Counted from the stretch's first letter, positions 7,864 to 17,235 are shown. The stretch: 60,832 nucleotides of DNA from Actinomycetes bacterium (GCA_023429565.1 JAEZDJ010000047.1:1-60832); one strand, 5' to 3'. The notes: generated by a model not told the origin, from the sequence alone. Program-made: numbers and translations.

Positions 7864-9687
7864 ATGGAACATCCGGTCAAACTGATAATGAGATGGGCAG
7901 GTCCCGATCGGAAATATCTGGTCGCTTCCGTGGCCTTCTCTTTCGTCTCGGGGCTGATGACCATGGTGCCGTATTACGGCGTGTACATGATCATGAAGGC
8001 TGCCTATGAGGGAACGCTTTCAGAAGGGGTGCTGGTCGAGAACGCGCTTGTCGTTGCTGCCGGGGTGTGCGTTCAGTTCGCATGCTTCGCCCTTGCGGGA
8101 TGCCTGTCGCACAAAGGAGCCTACAACACGCTGTTCCGGGTGCGTTGCGATGTCGTCGAGCATCTTGCGCACGCTCCCCTCGGCGCCCTCGACGAGCGTT
8201 CGGTCGGCTCGGTCAAGACGGTGCTTTCGGAAGACATCGAGAAGCTCGAGCTGTTCCTTGCCCATAACATTCCCGAAGCGGTGATGTACCCGACCGGTCC
8301 GGTGGCCGCCTTCGTGTTCCTTTGCACCGTGAACGTGCCGCTTGCTTTGGCGACGCTCGTGCCCTTTGCGATGGCTCTCGTCATCATGGGGGTCATTTTC
8401 AAACGGATGATGGGAGTGATGCCGCGTGCAAGCGTGGCGCTTGAACGCATGAATGCCGTCATGGTGGAGTACGTGCGTGGAATGAGGGTCATCAAAGCCC
8501 TGAACATGGGCTCTCAGTCGTTCCGCCGCTTTCGCGAGGCGGTTGATGACGAACATGCCGTGTGGTGCGACATCTCTCGCAAGACGGGGCCGGGCTATGC
8601 AGCCTTCATCATCGTCATCGAGTGTGGCATGCTCATCATGGTGCCGCTCGGCGGGATGATGTTTTCGTCGGGAAGCATCAGCGGCAGCACGTTTCTGCTC
8701 TTCGCCTTTGTGGGATCGCTCTATCTGACCGAGATTCGCCTGCTGCAGGAGGTCGGCAGCAAGTTCGCCCAAGTGAAGAACGGCGCCACCAAGGCCCAGG
8801 AGCTTCTGGACATCCCCGTCTTCTCGGGCGGCGTGGCATTTCCGGAGGAAAGCGATGTTCGGATCGAGAAGGTCCGGTTCTCTTATGACGGCAAGAGCGA
8901 AGTGATTCACGGCATCGATCTTTCGGTGGCGCAGGGGGAGCGGCTGGCTATCGTGGGGCCCTCTGGGGCTGGCAAGTCGACCATCGTCGAGCTGGTGAGC
9001 CGCTTCTGCGATCCCACTGCCGGCACGGTCCGCATTGGGGGCATCGATGTGCGTAGCGTCGACTATGACAGCTTATTGGCCAGCGTGGCCGTCGTTTTTC
9101 AGAAGACCTTTCTCACCAGTGGCAGCATCTTGGAGAACATCCGCATGAATTCGGACGCGTCGTTCTTGGAAGTGCGCGAAGCTGCCCGCAAAGCGAGGAT
9201 CGACGATTTCATCATGTCGCTCGCTGATGGATACGACACCGAAATCGGCACCTTGGACGAAGGGCTGTCGGGCGGGCAGCGCCAGCGAATCGCCATAGCC
9301 CGCGCCATCTTGAAGAACGCGCCCATTCTCATTTTGGACGAGGCCACGAGTGCCGCCGATCCGGAAAACCAGGTGCAGATCGACGAAGCGATCGCTAATC
9401 TGTGTGCGGGAAAGACGACCATCATCGTTGCACACCGTTTGGGCGTCGTGCGGATGTGCGATCGCGTGGCTGTCGTTGAGGACGGGAGGCTCGCGGCCGT
9501 CGGCGTGCACGAGGAGGTCCTCGCATCAAGCCCTTACTATCGGAAGGCCTGGGAAGATTACGAGAGAGCCCGCAGCATCTCGTTCGGATTCGGTGATGCG
9601 TCCGCTGAGCAGGAGTGTGCGCCGTCGGTTCCGCGGGGAGCGTCTCCCGTCTTTGGGAGAGCCTGCGAAGGGAAGGGGATCGCGTGA
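7864..9687 (+). CDS. ABC transporter, fused membrane/ATPase half, siderophore-type (YbtP/IrtA-like)
   Basis: A 607-residue half-transporter. An ABC exporter-type membrane domain with six helices (about 15-300) precedes an ATPase with Walker A GPSGAGKST, signature LSGGQRQRIAIARA, Walker B LILDEATSAADPEN and switch His in VAHRL. AAGGAGGAACC precedes the start. The stop overlaps the next start by one base (TGATG), so the two halves probably form a heterodimer. YbtPQ and IrtAB, which have this exporter fold but import ferric siderophores, are the closest analogues I know with AraC and metal-box neighbours. Direction and substrate are inferred. Confidence 0.85.
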   Translation: MEHPVKLIMRWAGPDRKYLVASVAFSFVSGLMTMVPYYGVYMIMKAAYEGTLSEGVLVENALVVAAGVCVQFACFALAGCLSHKGAYNTLFRVRCDVVEHLAHAPLGALDERSVGSVKTVLSEDIEKLELFLAHNIPEAVMYPTGPVAAFVFLCTVNVPLALATLVPFAMALVIMGVIFKRMMGVMPRASVALERMNAVMVEYVRGMRVIKALNMGSQSFRRFREAVDDEHAVWCDISRKTGPGYAAFIIVIECGMLIMVPLGGMMFSSGSISGSTFLLFAFVGSLYLTEIRLLQEVGSKFAQVKNGATKAQELLDIPVFSGGVAFPEESDVRIEKVRFSYDGKSEVIHGIDLSVAQGERLAIVGPSGAGKSTIVELVSRFCDPTAGTVRIGGIDVRSVDYDSLLASVAVVFQKTFLTSGSILENIRMNSDASFLEVREAARKARIDDFIMSLADGYDTEIGTLDEGLSGGQRQRIAIARAILKNAPILILDEATSAADPENQVQIDEAIANLCAGKTTIIVAHRLGVVRMCDRVAVVEDGRLAAVGVHEEVLASSPYYRKAWEDYERARSISFGFGDASAEQECAPSVPRGASPVFGRACEGKGIA

Positions 9688-11417
9688 TGGACGCTTCAGG
9701 AGCCGAGATGGCGGAGGGGCGCTCCGTGTTTTCGAAGAACCGCGATTTTTACGTTTCGGTGGCCTGCACCGTGATCGATGGCCTTTTGGCGGGCTGCAAC
9801 TTCGCGCTCATCTTCTTGGTCATGCAGCAGGTGTTCGGGGGCACGGCCGATCTCGTCGTGTTGTTGCGATTCACGGGACTGCTCGCCGCCGTGTTCGTGG
9901 CACGCCTGCTCATCTACGCCTTCGGCTACGTTCGGGGGCAAGTGGGAGGCGCCCGGGTGAGTCGCGGCATCCGCATTTACCTCGGAGACAAGATCAAGCG
10001 CATCCCGCTCTCTCGCTTCACCGAGAGGTCGAGTGGCGATTACCTGAACGCTCTTGCCGGAAATGTGAACGACTATGAACAGATACTCACGCATAAGACG
10101 GGAGACATCGTCAAGGACGTCACGCTTGCCCTCCTTCTGATCGGATTCGTGACAGGGATATTCCCGCCGGCAGGCGCCATCGTGACCCTGTCGTTTCTCT
10201 TCATTGTGCCTGCCATGGCGCTCTCGTGGCGTCAGGTGAGGAAGCATGGCGTGCGCAAGAGTGCGATATGCGCGTCAAACACAAGCAGCATCGTCGAGCA
10301 CGTTACCGGCATGCAGACGCTGCGCGCCTACGGCATGGGGGGCACGAGGAATGAAGCCATCGTCGAAAGCATGCGGGCCTACTCCGACATCAGCTACCGT
10401 TACGAAGCCGCCATCATCCCGGTGGGTGCTGCCATGTCCATACTTGTCGGACTGTGCCAACCCCTGCTCTTCGTCGTGGGTGGCACGGCGTGTCTCCTGG
10501 GACAGCTCGACGTTGCATCATTCGTTCTCGTCATCATGCTTCCCCTTTTCACGCGCAAGTTGGTGAACGGCATCTTCGTCAACCTCACCGCCTATAAAAA
10601 CCTCATGATAGCGAAAACACGCATCCAGGCCGTCGTCGAGGAGCGCGAGGAAACCGGTCTTTCAGAGCCCATGCCACATGCGGGGTGGGGGATTGAGCTT
10701 GAGGGCGTGCGGTTTGCCTATCGGAAAGACGAGCCCGTGCTCGAAGGCCTTGACCTTTGCTGTGCCGATGGAAAGCTCACGGCGCTCGTGGGGGACTCGG
10801 GCTGCGGGAAGTCAACCGTGCTCAACCTCGTGTCGCAATTCTATCGGCCCCAGGAGGGAAAGGTGCGCATAGGAGGAACGGACACTGCAGGCTATGCTCC
10901 CGAAAGCGTGCTCGCAACGGTGTCGATCGTGGACCAAAGCGTGTTTCTCTTCGACGACAGCGTCATGGACAACGTCCGGTACGCGCGGCCCGAGGCCACA
11001 GACGAAGAGGTGATGGAGGCGTGCCGGCTGGCACATGTCGACGCGTTCGTGCGTGCCCTGCCGGAAGGCTACTCCTCACGCATCGGCGAGAACGGCAGCC
11101 GGCTTTCGGGCGGCGAACGCCAGCGCCTGTCCATAGCCCGTGCCATCTTGCGCGACTCTCCCATCGTTCTCTTGGATGAGGCGACGGCGTCTTTGGACAT
11201 CGAGAACGAGCTCGCCGTAAAGGAAGCTGTGGCGAACCTGCTTGCCCGGCGCAAGACGGTCGTCATGGTGGCCCATACGCTGCCCATCGTGCGCGGAGCG
11301 GACATGATTGCGGTTATCGGCGAGGGTCGCATTCTTGAGCGGGGGACGCACGAGGAGCTGTTGGCTTCTGGGGGAAAATACGCTGCAATGTGGAACGCCG
11401 GCAGGAAACTGGTCTGA
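9687..11417 (+). CDS. ABC transporter, second half of heterodimer (YbtQ/IrtB-like)
   Basis: A 576-residue partner of the preceding half-transporter, with six membrane helices followed by an ATPase. It has Walker A GDSGCGKST, signature LSGGERQRLSIARA, Walker B VLLDEATASLDIEN and VAHTL. Both catalytic sites look intact, so this is not a degenerate-site heterodimer by simple inspection. The start was placed at the ATG overlapping the upstream TGA rather than at a longer in-frame start inside the previous gene. It probably ends the metallophore uptake operon. Confidence 0.86.
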   Translation: MDASGAEMAEGRSVFSKNRDFYVSVACTVIDGLLAGCNFALIFLVMQQVFGGTADLVVLLRFTGLLAAVFVARLLIYAFGYVRGQVGGARVSRGIRIYLGDKIKRIPLSRFTERSSGDYLNALAGNVNDYEQILTHKTGDIVKDVTLALLLIGFVTGIFPPAGAIVTLSFLFIVPAMALSWRQVRKHGVRKSAICASNTSSIVEHVTGMQTLRAYGMGGTRNEAIVESMRAYSDISYRYEAAIIPVGAAMSILVGLCQPLLFVVGGTACLLGQLDVASFVLVIMLPLFTRKLVNGIFVNLTAYKNLMIAKTRIQAVVEEREETGLSEPMPHAGWGIELEGVRFAYRKDEPVLEGLDLCCADGKLTALVGDSGCGKSTVLNLVSQFYRPQEGKVRIGGTDTAGYAPESVLATVSIVDQSVFLFDDSVMDNVRYARPEATDEEVMEACRLAHVDAFVRALPEGYSSRIGENGSRLSGGERQRLSIARAILRDSPIVLLDEATASLDIENELAVKEAVANLLARRKTVVMVAHTLPIVRGADMIAVIGEGRILERGTHEELLASGGKYAAMWNAGRKLV

Positions 11418-11569
11418 GGCGCTGCCGCCCGCCCCGATGGAGGCGCGGCGGAAGCGGGATGCAGGATGCGCTGCCGGGGCGTTTGCGGCATCGGTTTTTC
11501 TGCGCCGACCGGCAGCGAACGGCTATACTGGCAGACATCGTATGCACAAGATGCCAAGGAGGGACCGCC

Positions 11570-13018
11570 ATGTATGTGCTCGCTGTCATGGGAGCAGCCG
11601 TTGTCGTGCTTGTCGCCGTGTTGCTGGTGAATGCTGCACGGCTCAAGCCCACGCCGATCAAAAACCCGTTGCCGCCAAGCGACGCACGGGGAGACGATGC
11701 CGCGGTCGAACGCTTTCAGGAGATGTTGCGCAGCGCCACCGTGTGGGGGGCCGAAGACCCCGAGGCCGACCATACGCCCTTCGATGAGTTCGTGCCAAAG
11801 CTTCGCTTGCTCTACCCGGGCGTGTTCGACCATCTTGAGCTCACCATGGTCGAGACGTATGGGATCATGCTGCGATGGCCTGGTGCGAACCCTGACCTGG
11901 GCCCCATTGTCCTCATGGCCCACCACGACGTGGTGTCCGCCCATGCCGAGGAGTGGACGCATGATCCCTTTGCCGCCGACATCGAGGATGGCAAGATTTG
12001 GGCAAGGGGATCGGTTGACACGAAGTGCATCCTGGCCGCCCTCTTCGAGGCTACCGAAACGCTGCTGGCTGAGGGGTTCGTTCCGCCGCGCGACATCTAC
12101 CTGTGCTCCTCAAACTGCGAGGAAGACAACGGGCAGACCGCTCCTGCAATGGTCGCTCTTTTCAAGGAGCGCGGCATTGAGCCGTACATGGTGCTTGATG
12201 AGGGCGGCGCCGTGATCGACAACCCGCCGCTCGGCGTCACCCGTCCCTTCGCTGCCATCGGCGTCACGGAAAAAGGCTTGTTCAGCGCGTTTCTCACCGT
12301 GCATTCCAAAGGTGGCCATGCTTCGACGCCCTCGCTCGAAGACGCCACTGGCAAGCTTGTGGCGGGTTTGGACTCGCTTCAGAAACATCCCGCTCCCGCG
12401 AAGCTATCGACTCCTATCGAGACCATGCTCAGGGAATTGGCCGCCTATGGGGGATTCGGCCTGCGCATCGTGTTTGGGAACCTTTGGCTGTTCCGTCCTC
12501 TTGTCGTGAAGATCATGAAGGGCGATCCTGAGACTGCGGCCATGGTGCGCACCACTTACGCCATCACCGAGCTCGAGGGAGCTCCTGCAGCAAACATCAT
12601 TCCCAAAAGCGCGCGGGGAACGGTCAACGTTCGCATCGACCCGGCGGAGGGAGTGGACGAAGCGTTCGGACGCATCAAGGAACATTTCGACGATCAGACC
12701 GAGTATGAATTGCGCTTTGCGATCGATCCATCTCCGGTGTCGCCCTTTGAGGACCCGGCCTTCGATTACCTGCGCTCCGTCACCCACAGCGTCTATCCTG
12801 ACGCAGGAATCGCTCCCTATGTCCAGTCGTCGAGCAGCGACGCCCGTCACTTCCATCGCATTTGCCCGCGCACCTACCGTTTTGCAGGCATTCTGTTCAA
12901 GGGCGATCAGCGCGCCCGCATACATGGGCAGGACGAGAATCTCGACGTAGATGCCTACAAGCGTGGCGTCGGGTTTTATACCGAGTTCATCCGCCATCTT
13001 GAAACGCTGGGGAAATAA
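11570..13018 (+). CDS. M20 family metallopeptidase (carboxypeptidase S/PM20D1-like)
   Basis: A 482-residue M20 peptidase with one N-terminal transmembrane segment (about 3-22), so it is membrane-anchored. Metal ligands are visible in order: HHD (LMAHHDVVS), Asp in GSVDTK, the Glu pair in NCEEDNG, Asp in VLDEGG and a C-terminal His in SSDARHFHRI. The layout matches carboxypeptidase S and PM20D1, which cleave or form N-acyl or peptidyl amino-acid bonds. AAGGAGGGACC sets the ATG. A -10-like TATACT sits about 45 bp upstream, so it may have its own promoter. Substrate is unknown. Confidence 0.88.
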   Translation: MYVLAVMGAAVVVLVAVLLVNAARLKPTPIKNPLPPSDARGDDAAVERFQEMLRSATVWGAEDPEADHTPFDEFVPKLRLLYPGVFDHLELTMVETYGIMLRWPGANPDLGPIVLMAHHDVVSAHAEEWTHDPFAADIEDGKIWARGSVDTKCILAALFEATETLLAEGFVPPRDIYLCSSNCEEDNGQTAPAMVALFKERGIEPYMVLDEGGAVIDNPPLGVTRPFAAIGVTEKGLFSAFLTVHSKGGHASTPSLEDATGKLVAGLDSLQKHPAPAKLSTPIETMLRELAAYGGFGLRIVFGNLWLFRPLVVKIMKGDPETAAMVRTTYAITELEGAPAANIIPKSARGTVNVRIDPAEGVDEAFGRIKEHFDDQTEYELRFAIDPSPVSPFEDPAFDYLRSVTHSVYPDAGIAPYVQSSSSDARHFHRICPRTYRFAGILFKGDQRARIHGQDENLDVDAYKRGVGFYTEFIRHLETLGK

Positions 13019-13096
13019 ACAGCGGCTATCATCGACGGGGCATGACTGACGGAGTTTCGGACGACGGGATCCGAACGAAGAAGGTGAGGACGGCAC

Positions 13097-14455
13097 ATGG
13101 TTCAGAAGGCGGACGGGCAGGAAAAGTTCTTCTATGGGTGGTGGATCGTGATTGGCGGGCTGCTGATCATGGCCACCTGCTATACAGTTTTCGTGAATTG
13201 CATTCCGCTGTTCCAGACCCATATTGTCGAAGACCTAGGAATAACGGTCGGGCAATTCAACACCGGCGTGTCCATCTGCACGTTGATGGCCGTATTCGCT
13301 TCTCTCGTCATCGGCAGGCTCACCGACCGGTGGCCCGCCCGCGTCCTTGCCGCCATCTCCGTGCTCACGAGCGCGGCGGTGCTCGTGGCGTTTTCATTCA
13401 TAACGCAGCTTTGGCAGCTCTATGTCCTCTGCGTGATTGCGGGCATGGTGGTGGTGGCTGGCACGCGGCTGCTTGTCTCGGTGATCATCTCAAACTGGTT
13501 CACGCTGAAACGGGGCCTGGCCGTGTCCATCGCGCTGTCGGGATCGGGAGTGGGCGGGGTCATCCTGTCTCCGGTGACGAGCGCCATGATCGATGCGCAG
13601 GGGTGGCGGCCTGCATTCCTGCTGCTTGCGGCCACGTGCCTGGTGGTTGCCCTTCCTCTCTCGGTCACCCTGTTTCGAACGCGTCCGAGCGACAAGGGGC
13701 TTGAGCCTTATGGGACGGGACGCACCGAGCAGCAAAAGGTCGACCGTTCTCCTGATGCACCCGTCACCGTCTCGATCGGATGGAGAGTTCTCCGGAAGAA
13801 TGCGGGATTCTGGATGCTTGTGATCGGCTTCGTGATGATGGGAATCACCAACGGCGCCGTCATCACGAATGCCATCGCCAACATGACTTCAGTGACGGTG
13901 GGTGGAACTGAGATCATCACGGGCGGCCACTCCACCATATGGGCCGGCACCGTATGGTCGTTCTATTTGGCGGTGGTCATCGTGGCGAAGGTGTCGCTGG
14001 GGGCGATCTATGACCGATGGGGCCTCAAAGCCGGCACGCTCCTGGGCACAGCGGCCTCCGTTGCCGCCGGAGTGGCGCTCTGCTTCGCAAGCACCGAGTG
14101 GGGTCCCGTGCTCGCCTGCCTCTTCTTTGGATTTGCGACCTGCATGGGAACGGTCGCCCCGCCGCTCATGGTCTCAAAGGAATACGGCAAGAAGGACCTC
14201 GGCACCGTGACGGGCATCGTGACCGCGTTTGAGATGTTCGGCGCCGCAGTGGGGGCGGTCGTGTCAGGAGTCATGTTTGACGCCTATCTCTCATTCGTTC
14301 CCGTATGGATCATGGTCATCGTGGCGTCGCTGCTCATGGGGGTGACACTGCTCGGATCCATCCCCGCTGCTCGCCGGCTCGTTGAGCGCAGAAAGGCTCA
14401 GGGGGCTCCCGAGCTGGATGCCGAAGGGTTCGAGATTACCGCTCCGGCCCGCTGA
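13097..14455 (+). CDS. MFS transporter, OFA (oxalate/formate antiporter-like) family
   Basis: A 452-residue carrier with twelve predicted helices and a central loop near residues 205-225. The loop 2-3 motif GRLTDRWPARVL and the N-terminal FFYGWWIVIGGLLIM pattern are characteristic of the OFA or monocarboxylate branch of the major facilitator superfamily. It probably exchanges small carboxylates across the cytoplasmic membrane. AAGGTGAGG precedes the ATG. Placement after the M20 peptidase with an 80-bp gap allows co-transcription. The true substrate cannot be read from sequence. Confidence 0.85.
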   Translation: MVQKADGQEKFFYGWWIVIGGLLIMATCYTVFVNCIPLFQTHIVEDLGITVGQFNTGVSICTLMAVFASLVIGRLTDRWPARVLAAISVLTSAAVLVAFSFITQLWQLYVLCVIAGMVVVAGTRLLVSVIISNWFTLKRGLAVSIALSGSGVGGVILSPVTSAMIDAQGWRPAFLLLAATCLVVALPLSVTLFRTRPSDKGLEPYGTGRTEQQKVDRSPDAPVTVSIGWRVLRKNAGFWMLVIGFVMMGITNGAVITNAIANMTSVTVGGTEIITGGHSTIWAGTVWSFYLAVVIVAKVSLGAIYDRWGLKAGTLLGTAASVAAGVALCFASTEWGPVLACLFFGFATCMGTVAPPLMVSKEYGKKDLGTVTGIVTAFEMFGAAVGAVVSGVMFDAYLSFVPVWIMVIVASLLMGVTLLGSIPAARRLVERRKAQGAPELDAEGFEITAPAR

Positions 14456-14458
14456 TCG

Positions 14459-14493
14459 GGCGATTCCCGCCTGCTTGACAGGAATCGCCTTTG
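14459..14493 (+). terminator. Terminator-like hairpin after the MFS gene
   Basis: GGCGATTCC (14459-14467) pairs with GGAATCGCC (14481-14489) and is followed by a short TTT. The stem starts just after the MFS stop codon. The weak U-tract makes termination efficiency uncertain. Confidence 0.55.
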
Positions 14494-14534
14494 GCTCCAT
14501 GCCTGGTTTCCCTTCGGTTGGTGAGAGAGTAGGG

Positions 14535-14615
14535 CTATTTCCGCCGATAGCCGGTGTAGAGCGCCATGGCTGCGCAGAACATTCCCGCCCATGCCCAGAA
14601 TCGATGTTGTTTCAC
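14535..14615 (-). CDS. Small single-helix membrane peptide (26 aa), DUF6219-like
   Basis: A GTG-initiated 26-codon frame on the minus strand begins MKQHRFWAWAGMF and ends YTGYRRK. A strong GAGGAGGG site lies 6-13 bases upstream of the GTG. The peptide is one hydrophobic Trp/Ala/Met-rich helix flanked by basic residues, giving a typical small membrane-protein profile. I recall tiny proteins of this pattern ending in YTGYK, named DUF6219, in Clostridia and Coriobacteria. It is divergent from the DUF6110-like/P-type ATPase pair and might modulate that pump. It is too short for routine gene callers. Confidence 0.65.
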   Translation of the reverse strand: MKQHRFWAWAGMFCAAMALYTGYRRK

Positions 14616-14662
14616 GATATTCCCTCCTCGCCCTTATCTCGTAAACCGAAAACCGCACGTGG

Positions 14663-14691
14663 TTGACTATTTCTGAAAGCGCCATTATCTT
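14663..14691 (+). promoter_or_regulatory. Sigma-70-type promoter for the DUF6110-like/ATPase pair
   Basis: TTGACT (14663-14668) and TATCTT (14686-14691) are separated by exactly 17 bp. The start codon of the DUF6110-like gene follows about 75 bp downstream. No metal-box palindrome was found here. Confidence 0.55.
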
Positions 14692-14767
14692 ATACCAAGA
14701 TCATTTAGTACAGTCAGACGTTTCGTTTCAGGGCAAGCGGCTCACATGCTGGGGAAAGGTGGAATCC

Positions 14768-15064
14768 ATGGAGTCAAAGGCAAAGGGAGGATTGCTCGTC
14801 GGTGCTGGCTTTCTGCTGGGCACGGTGGGCATCAAGGCTCTGACAAGCAAGGCTGCCAAGAAGGTCTACGTCAAGGGGGTTGCCAAGGGCCTCCAGGCAA
14901 AAACGTGCTACGAAGACATCGTGGAGCAGGCGAAGGCCCAGGTTGACGACATCGTGGCAGAAGCCCGCTACGTCAATGTCTCGGCTCAAGACCAGGAAGA
15001 GGTTGGTTCAGCTCAGGTAGAAGAGACCAAGAAGGTCTCTGCGAAGCCCGCTTCCAAGAAGTAG
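14768..15064 (+). CDS. DUF6110-like small protein linked to a metal P-type ATPase
   Basis: A 98-residue protein. Residues 6-24 (GGLLVGAGFLLGTVGIKAL) form a Gly-rich hydrophobic segment. A basic stretch, then an amphipathic KTCYEDIVEQAKAQVDDIVAEAR coiled segment, and a Lys/Glu-rich tail follow. I recognise this as the DUF6110 pattern, usually encoded just before HMA2-type P-type ATPases. AAAGGTGG precedes the ATG. The ATPase start lies 6 bp after the stop, so the two are co-translated. It may be a membrane or cofactor partner of the pump; function is unknown. Confidence 0.7.
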   Translation: MESKAKGGLLVGAGFLLGTVGIKALTSKAAKKVYVKGVAKGLQAKTCYEDIVEQAKAQVDDIVAEARYVNVSAQDQEEVGSAQVEETKKVSAKPASKK

Positions 15065-15070
15065 CGCTCA

Positions 15071-17155
15071 ATGCGCTACACCATAGAGCATGAGATACCG
15101 GGAAGGGTTCGCGTCCGTCTGGAAGGCCGGATAGCGGCAGGAGATCTTGATGCGCTCGATCGGGTGATTCTCGCCTGTCCAAGCGTCGAGGGCTGTCGGC
15201 TTTACCCCCATGCCGGCATGATTGCGGTCACCTATCGTGCTGGGCGGGACACGCGGCAGGAGGTTCTCGCGTTCCTGTGCCGTCTCGATGCTTCTGACGT
15301 CGAGGCGGCGAGGCCGGGATACGAGTTGGGCATTGCATCGAAGACCTCGACGCTGCTCATGGACATTGCCGTGTTGGTCGGTTCGTATTTCGCGCGGCGA
15401 TGGTTCCTGCCCAAGCCGGTGGCCGCGCTGATGGCGCTCTGGCGCTATGGTCGATTTTTGACTGCGGCGCTGGGATCCCTCGGACGCCTTCGCTTGGATG
15501 TCCCCGTCCTCGATGCCGCCGCGATCGGCGTGTCGTTCATCAAGGGAGACCCCCGGACTGCCAGCGAGACCATGTTCCTGCTTGATCTGGGCGAGACGCT
15601 TGAGGATTACACTCGGGCTCGATCGGAAAGCGAGCTCATCTACTCCCTCCTTGACATGCCTGAGACCGCTCAGCTGGTGTCGGGGGACTACGAGGATGCC
15701 GTGCCGACATGCTCCTTGTCGGACGGAGATCTGGTCGTCGTCAGGACGGGCATGCCCATCAGCATTGACGGCGTTGTCGAACGCGGTGTTGCCATGGTCA
15801 ACCAGGCGACGCTCACCGGAGAGCCCCTGGCCGTGGAGCGCGCGCCTGGCGATGACGTGTTTGCGGGCACGGCGGTCGAGAGCGGAGAGATCTTCGTGCG
15901 AGTCAAGGCGAACACCGAGAAGACCCGCCTTCGTTCCATCGTTTCGCTGGTGGAGCAGTCTGAGTCGCGCAAGGCGGCCAGCCAGACTCGCATGGAGGTG
16001 CTTGCCGACAGGATCGTTCCCTGGAATTTTCTTTTGGCAGGCTTCGTCGCGCTCACGACGCGGAGCCTTGTCAAGACTTCAGCGGCCCTTATGGTCGATT
16101 ATTCGTGCGCTTTGAAGTTGGCGGGGTCGATCGCCGTGCTCTCGGCTTTGAGCCAGAGCGCGCGGGAGGGGTTCACCGTCAAGGGATCCCGCTATTTTGA
16201 AGCCATGGCGGGGGCTGATACGCTTGTGTTCGACAAGACGGGCACCTTGACGGAGGCCACCCCCGAGGTTGCGTGCGTGCTTGCCCTGGACGGATGGAAC
16301 AGGCGGGAGGTCTTGCGGTTTGCTGCGTGCTTGGAGGAGCATTTTCCCCATCCTGTCGCCCGCGCCGTCGTGCGCGCCGCTGAAGAAAAGAAGCTGAAGC
16401 ACCGCGAGCGGCATGCGGCAGTCGAGTATATCGTGGCGCATGGCATTGCTTCGTCGCTTGGAGGAAAGCGTGTCGTCATCGGCTCCGAGCATTTCGTGAC
16501 GGAGGATGAGGGAGTGCCCCTCTCCGTTGACGACAGGGCCAAGATAGCCGTCGACATGGAGGGGCTGTCGCCCCTCTTCCTTGTCGTCGACGGCGTGCTT
16601 GTCGGAGTTCTGGGCATTGAGGATCCCATCAAACGCGACGTCGCGGAGTCTGTCGCCGAACTGCGGCGCCTGGGCTTTAGGCGAGTCATCATGTTGACGG
16701 GTGACAGCGAGCGAATGGCGGCGCGCATTGCGAAAGAGGCTGGGATCACGGAATTCGAGGCTGATTTGCTGCCCGAGGCCAAGCACGCCTTCATTGAGCG
16801 GCTGAAGGAGCAGGGCCATCGAGTCGTCATGGTCGGCGATGGAATCAATGATTCTCCCGCACTTTCGGCGGCGGACGTGGGCATTGCCATGGGCCAGGGC
16901 ACGGCCATCGCCAAGGAGGTCGCCGACATAACCCTGACTGCGGGCGATCTGGGCTCAATCGTCCGGCTTCGTCAGCTCAGCTCGGCTCTCATGAAGCGAA
17001 TGCGCTGGTCGTATGCGAGCGGCATGGCTGTCAACAGCTCTCTGTTGGCGGCGGGCATCGGTGGCCTCCTGCAACCCCAGACCTCGTCGTTGCTCCACAA
17101 TGCCTCGACGGTTGCCCTGAGCATTCGGAATTCGGCTGCCTATCGCTTGGAATAG
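15071..17155 (+). CDS. Heavy-metal P-type ATPase with HMA2-like N-terminus and SCALK instead of CPC
   Basis: A 694-residue P1B-type pump. Residues 1-75 (IPGRVRVRL..) are a degenerate HMA2-like domain without CxxC. The core has TLTGEP, phosphorylation site DKTGTLTE (about 386), an HP dipeptide in EEHFPHPVARA and hinge GDGINDSPALS (about 589). The membrane motif near residue 345 reads DYSCALKLAGS in place of CPC/SPC, which in P1B pumps sets metal choice. I therefore cannot assign Cu or Zn/Cd; manganese, iron or another ion is possible. It is coupled to the DUF6110-like gene. A GC-rich hairpin region follows the stop. Confidence 0.85.
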   Translation: MRYTIEHEIPGRVRVRLEGRIAAGDLDALDRVILACPSVEGCRLYPHAGMIAVTYRAGRDTRQEVLAFLCRLDASDVEAARPGYELGIASKTSTLLMDIAVLVGSYFARRWFLPKPVAALMALWRYGRFLTAALGSLGRLRLDVPVLDAAAIGVSFIKGDPRTASETMFLLDLGETLEDYTRARSESELIYSLLDMPETAQLVSGDYEDAVPTCSLSDGDLVVVRTGMPISIDGVVERGVAMVNQATLTGEPLAVERAPGDDVFAGTAVESGEIFVRVKANTEKTRLRSIVSLVEQSESRKAASQTRMEVLADRIVPWNFLLAGFVALTTRSLVKTSAALMVDYSCALKLAGSIAVLSALSQSAREGFTVKGSRYFEAMAGADTLVFDKTGTLTEATPEVACVLALDGWNRREVLRFAACLEEHFPHPVARAVVRAAEEKKLKHRERHAAVEYIVAHGIASSLGGKRVVIGSEHFVTEDEGVPLSVDDRAKIAVDMEGLSPLFLVVDGVLVGVLGIEDPIKRDVAESVAELRRLGFRRVIMLTGDSERMAARIAKEAGITEFEADLLPEAKHAFIERLKEQGHRVVMVGDGINDSPALSAADVGIAMGQGTAIAKEVADITLTAGDLGSIVRLRQLSSALMKRMRWSYASGMAVNSSLLAAGIGGLLQPQTSSLLHNASTVALSIRNSAAYRLE

Positions 17156-17235
17156 CCGCTGCCGCCTGCGATTGGCCGGCCGGTGGGGAGGGGTGTCCGA
17201 CTCCTCCCGCCGGCAGGCAAAAAAATTATCCACGG

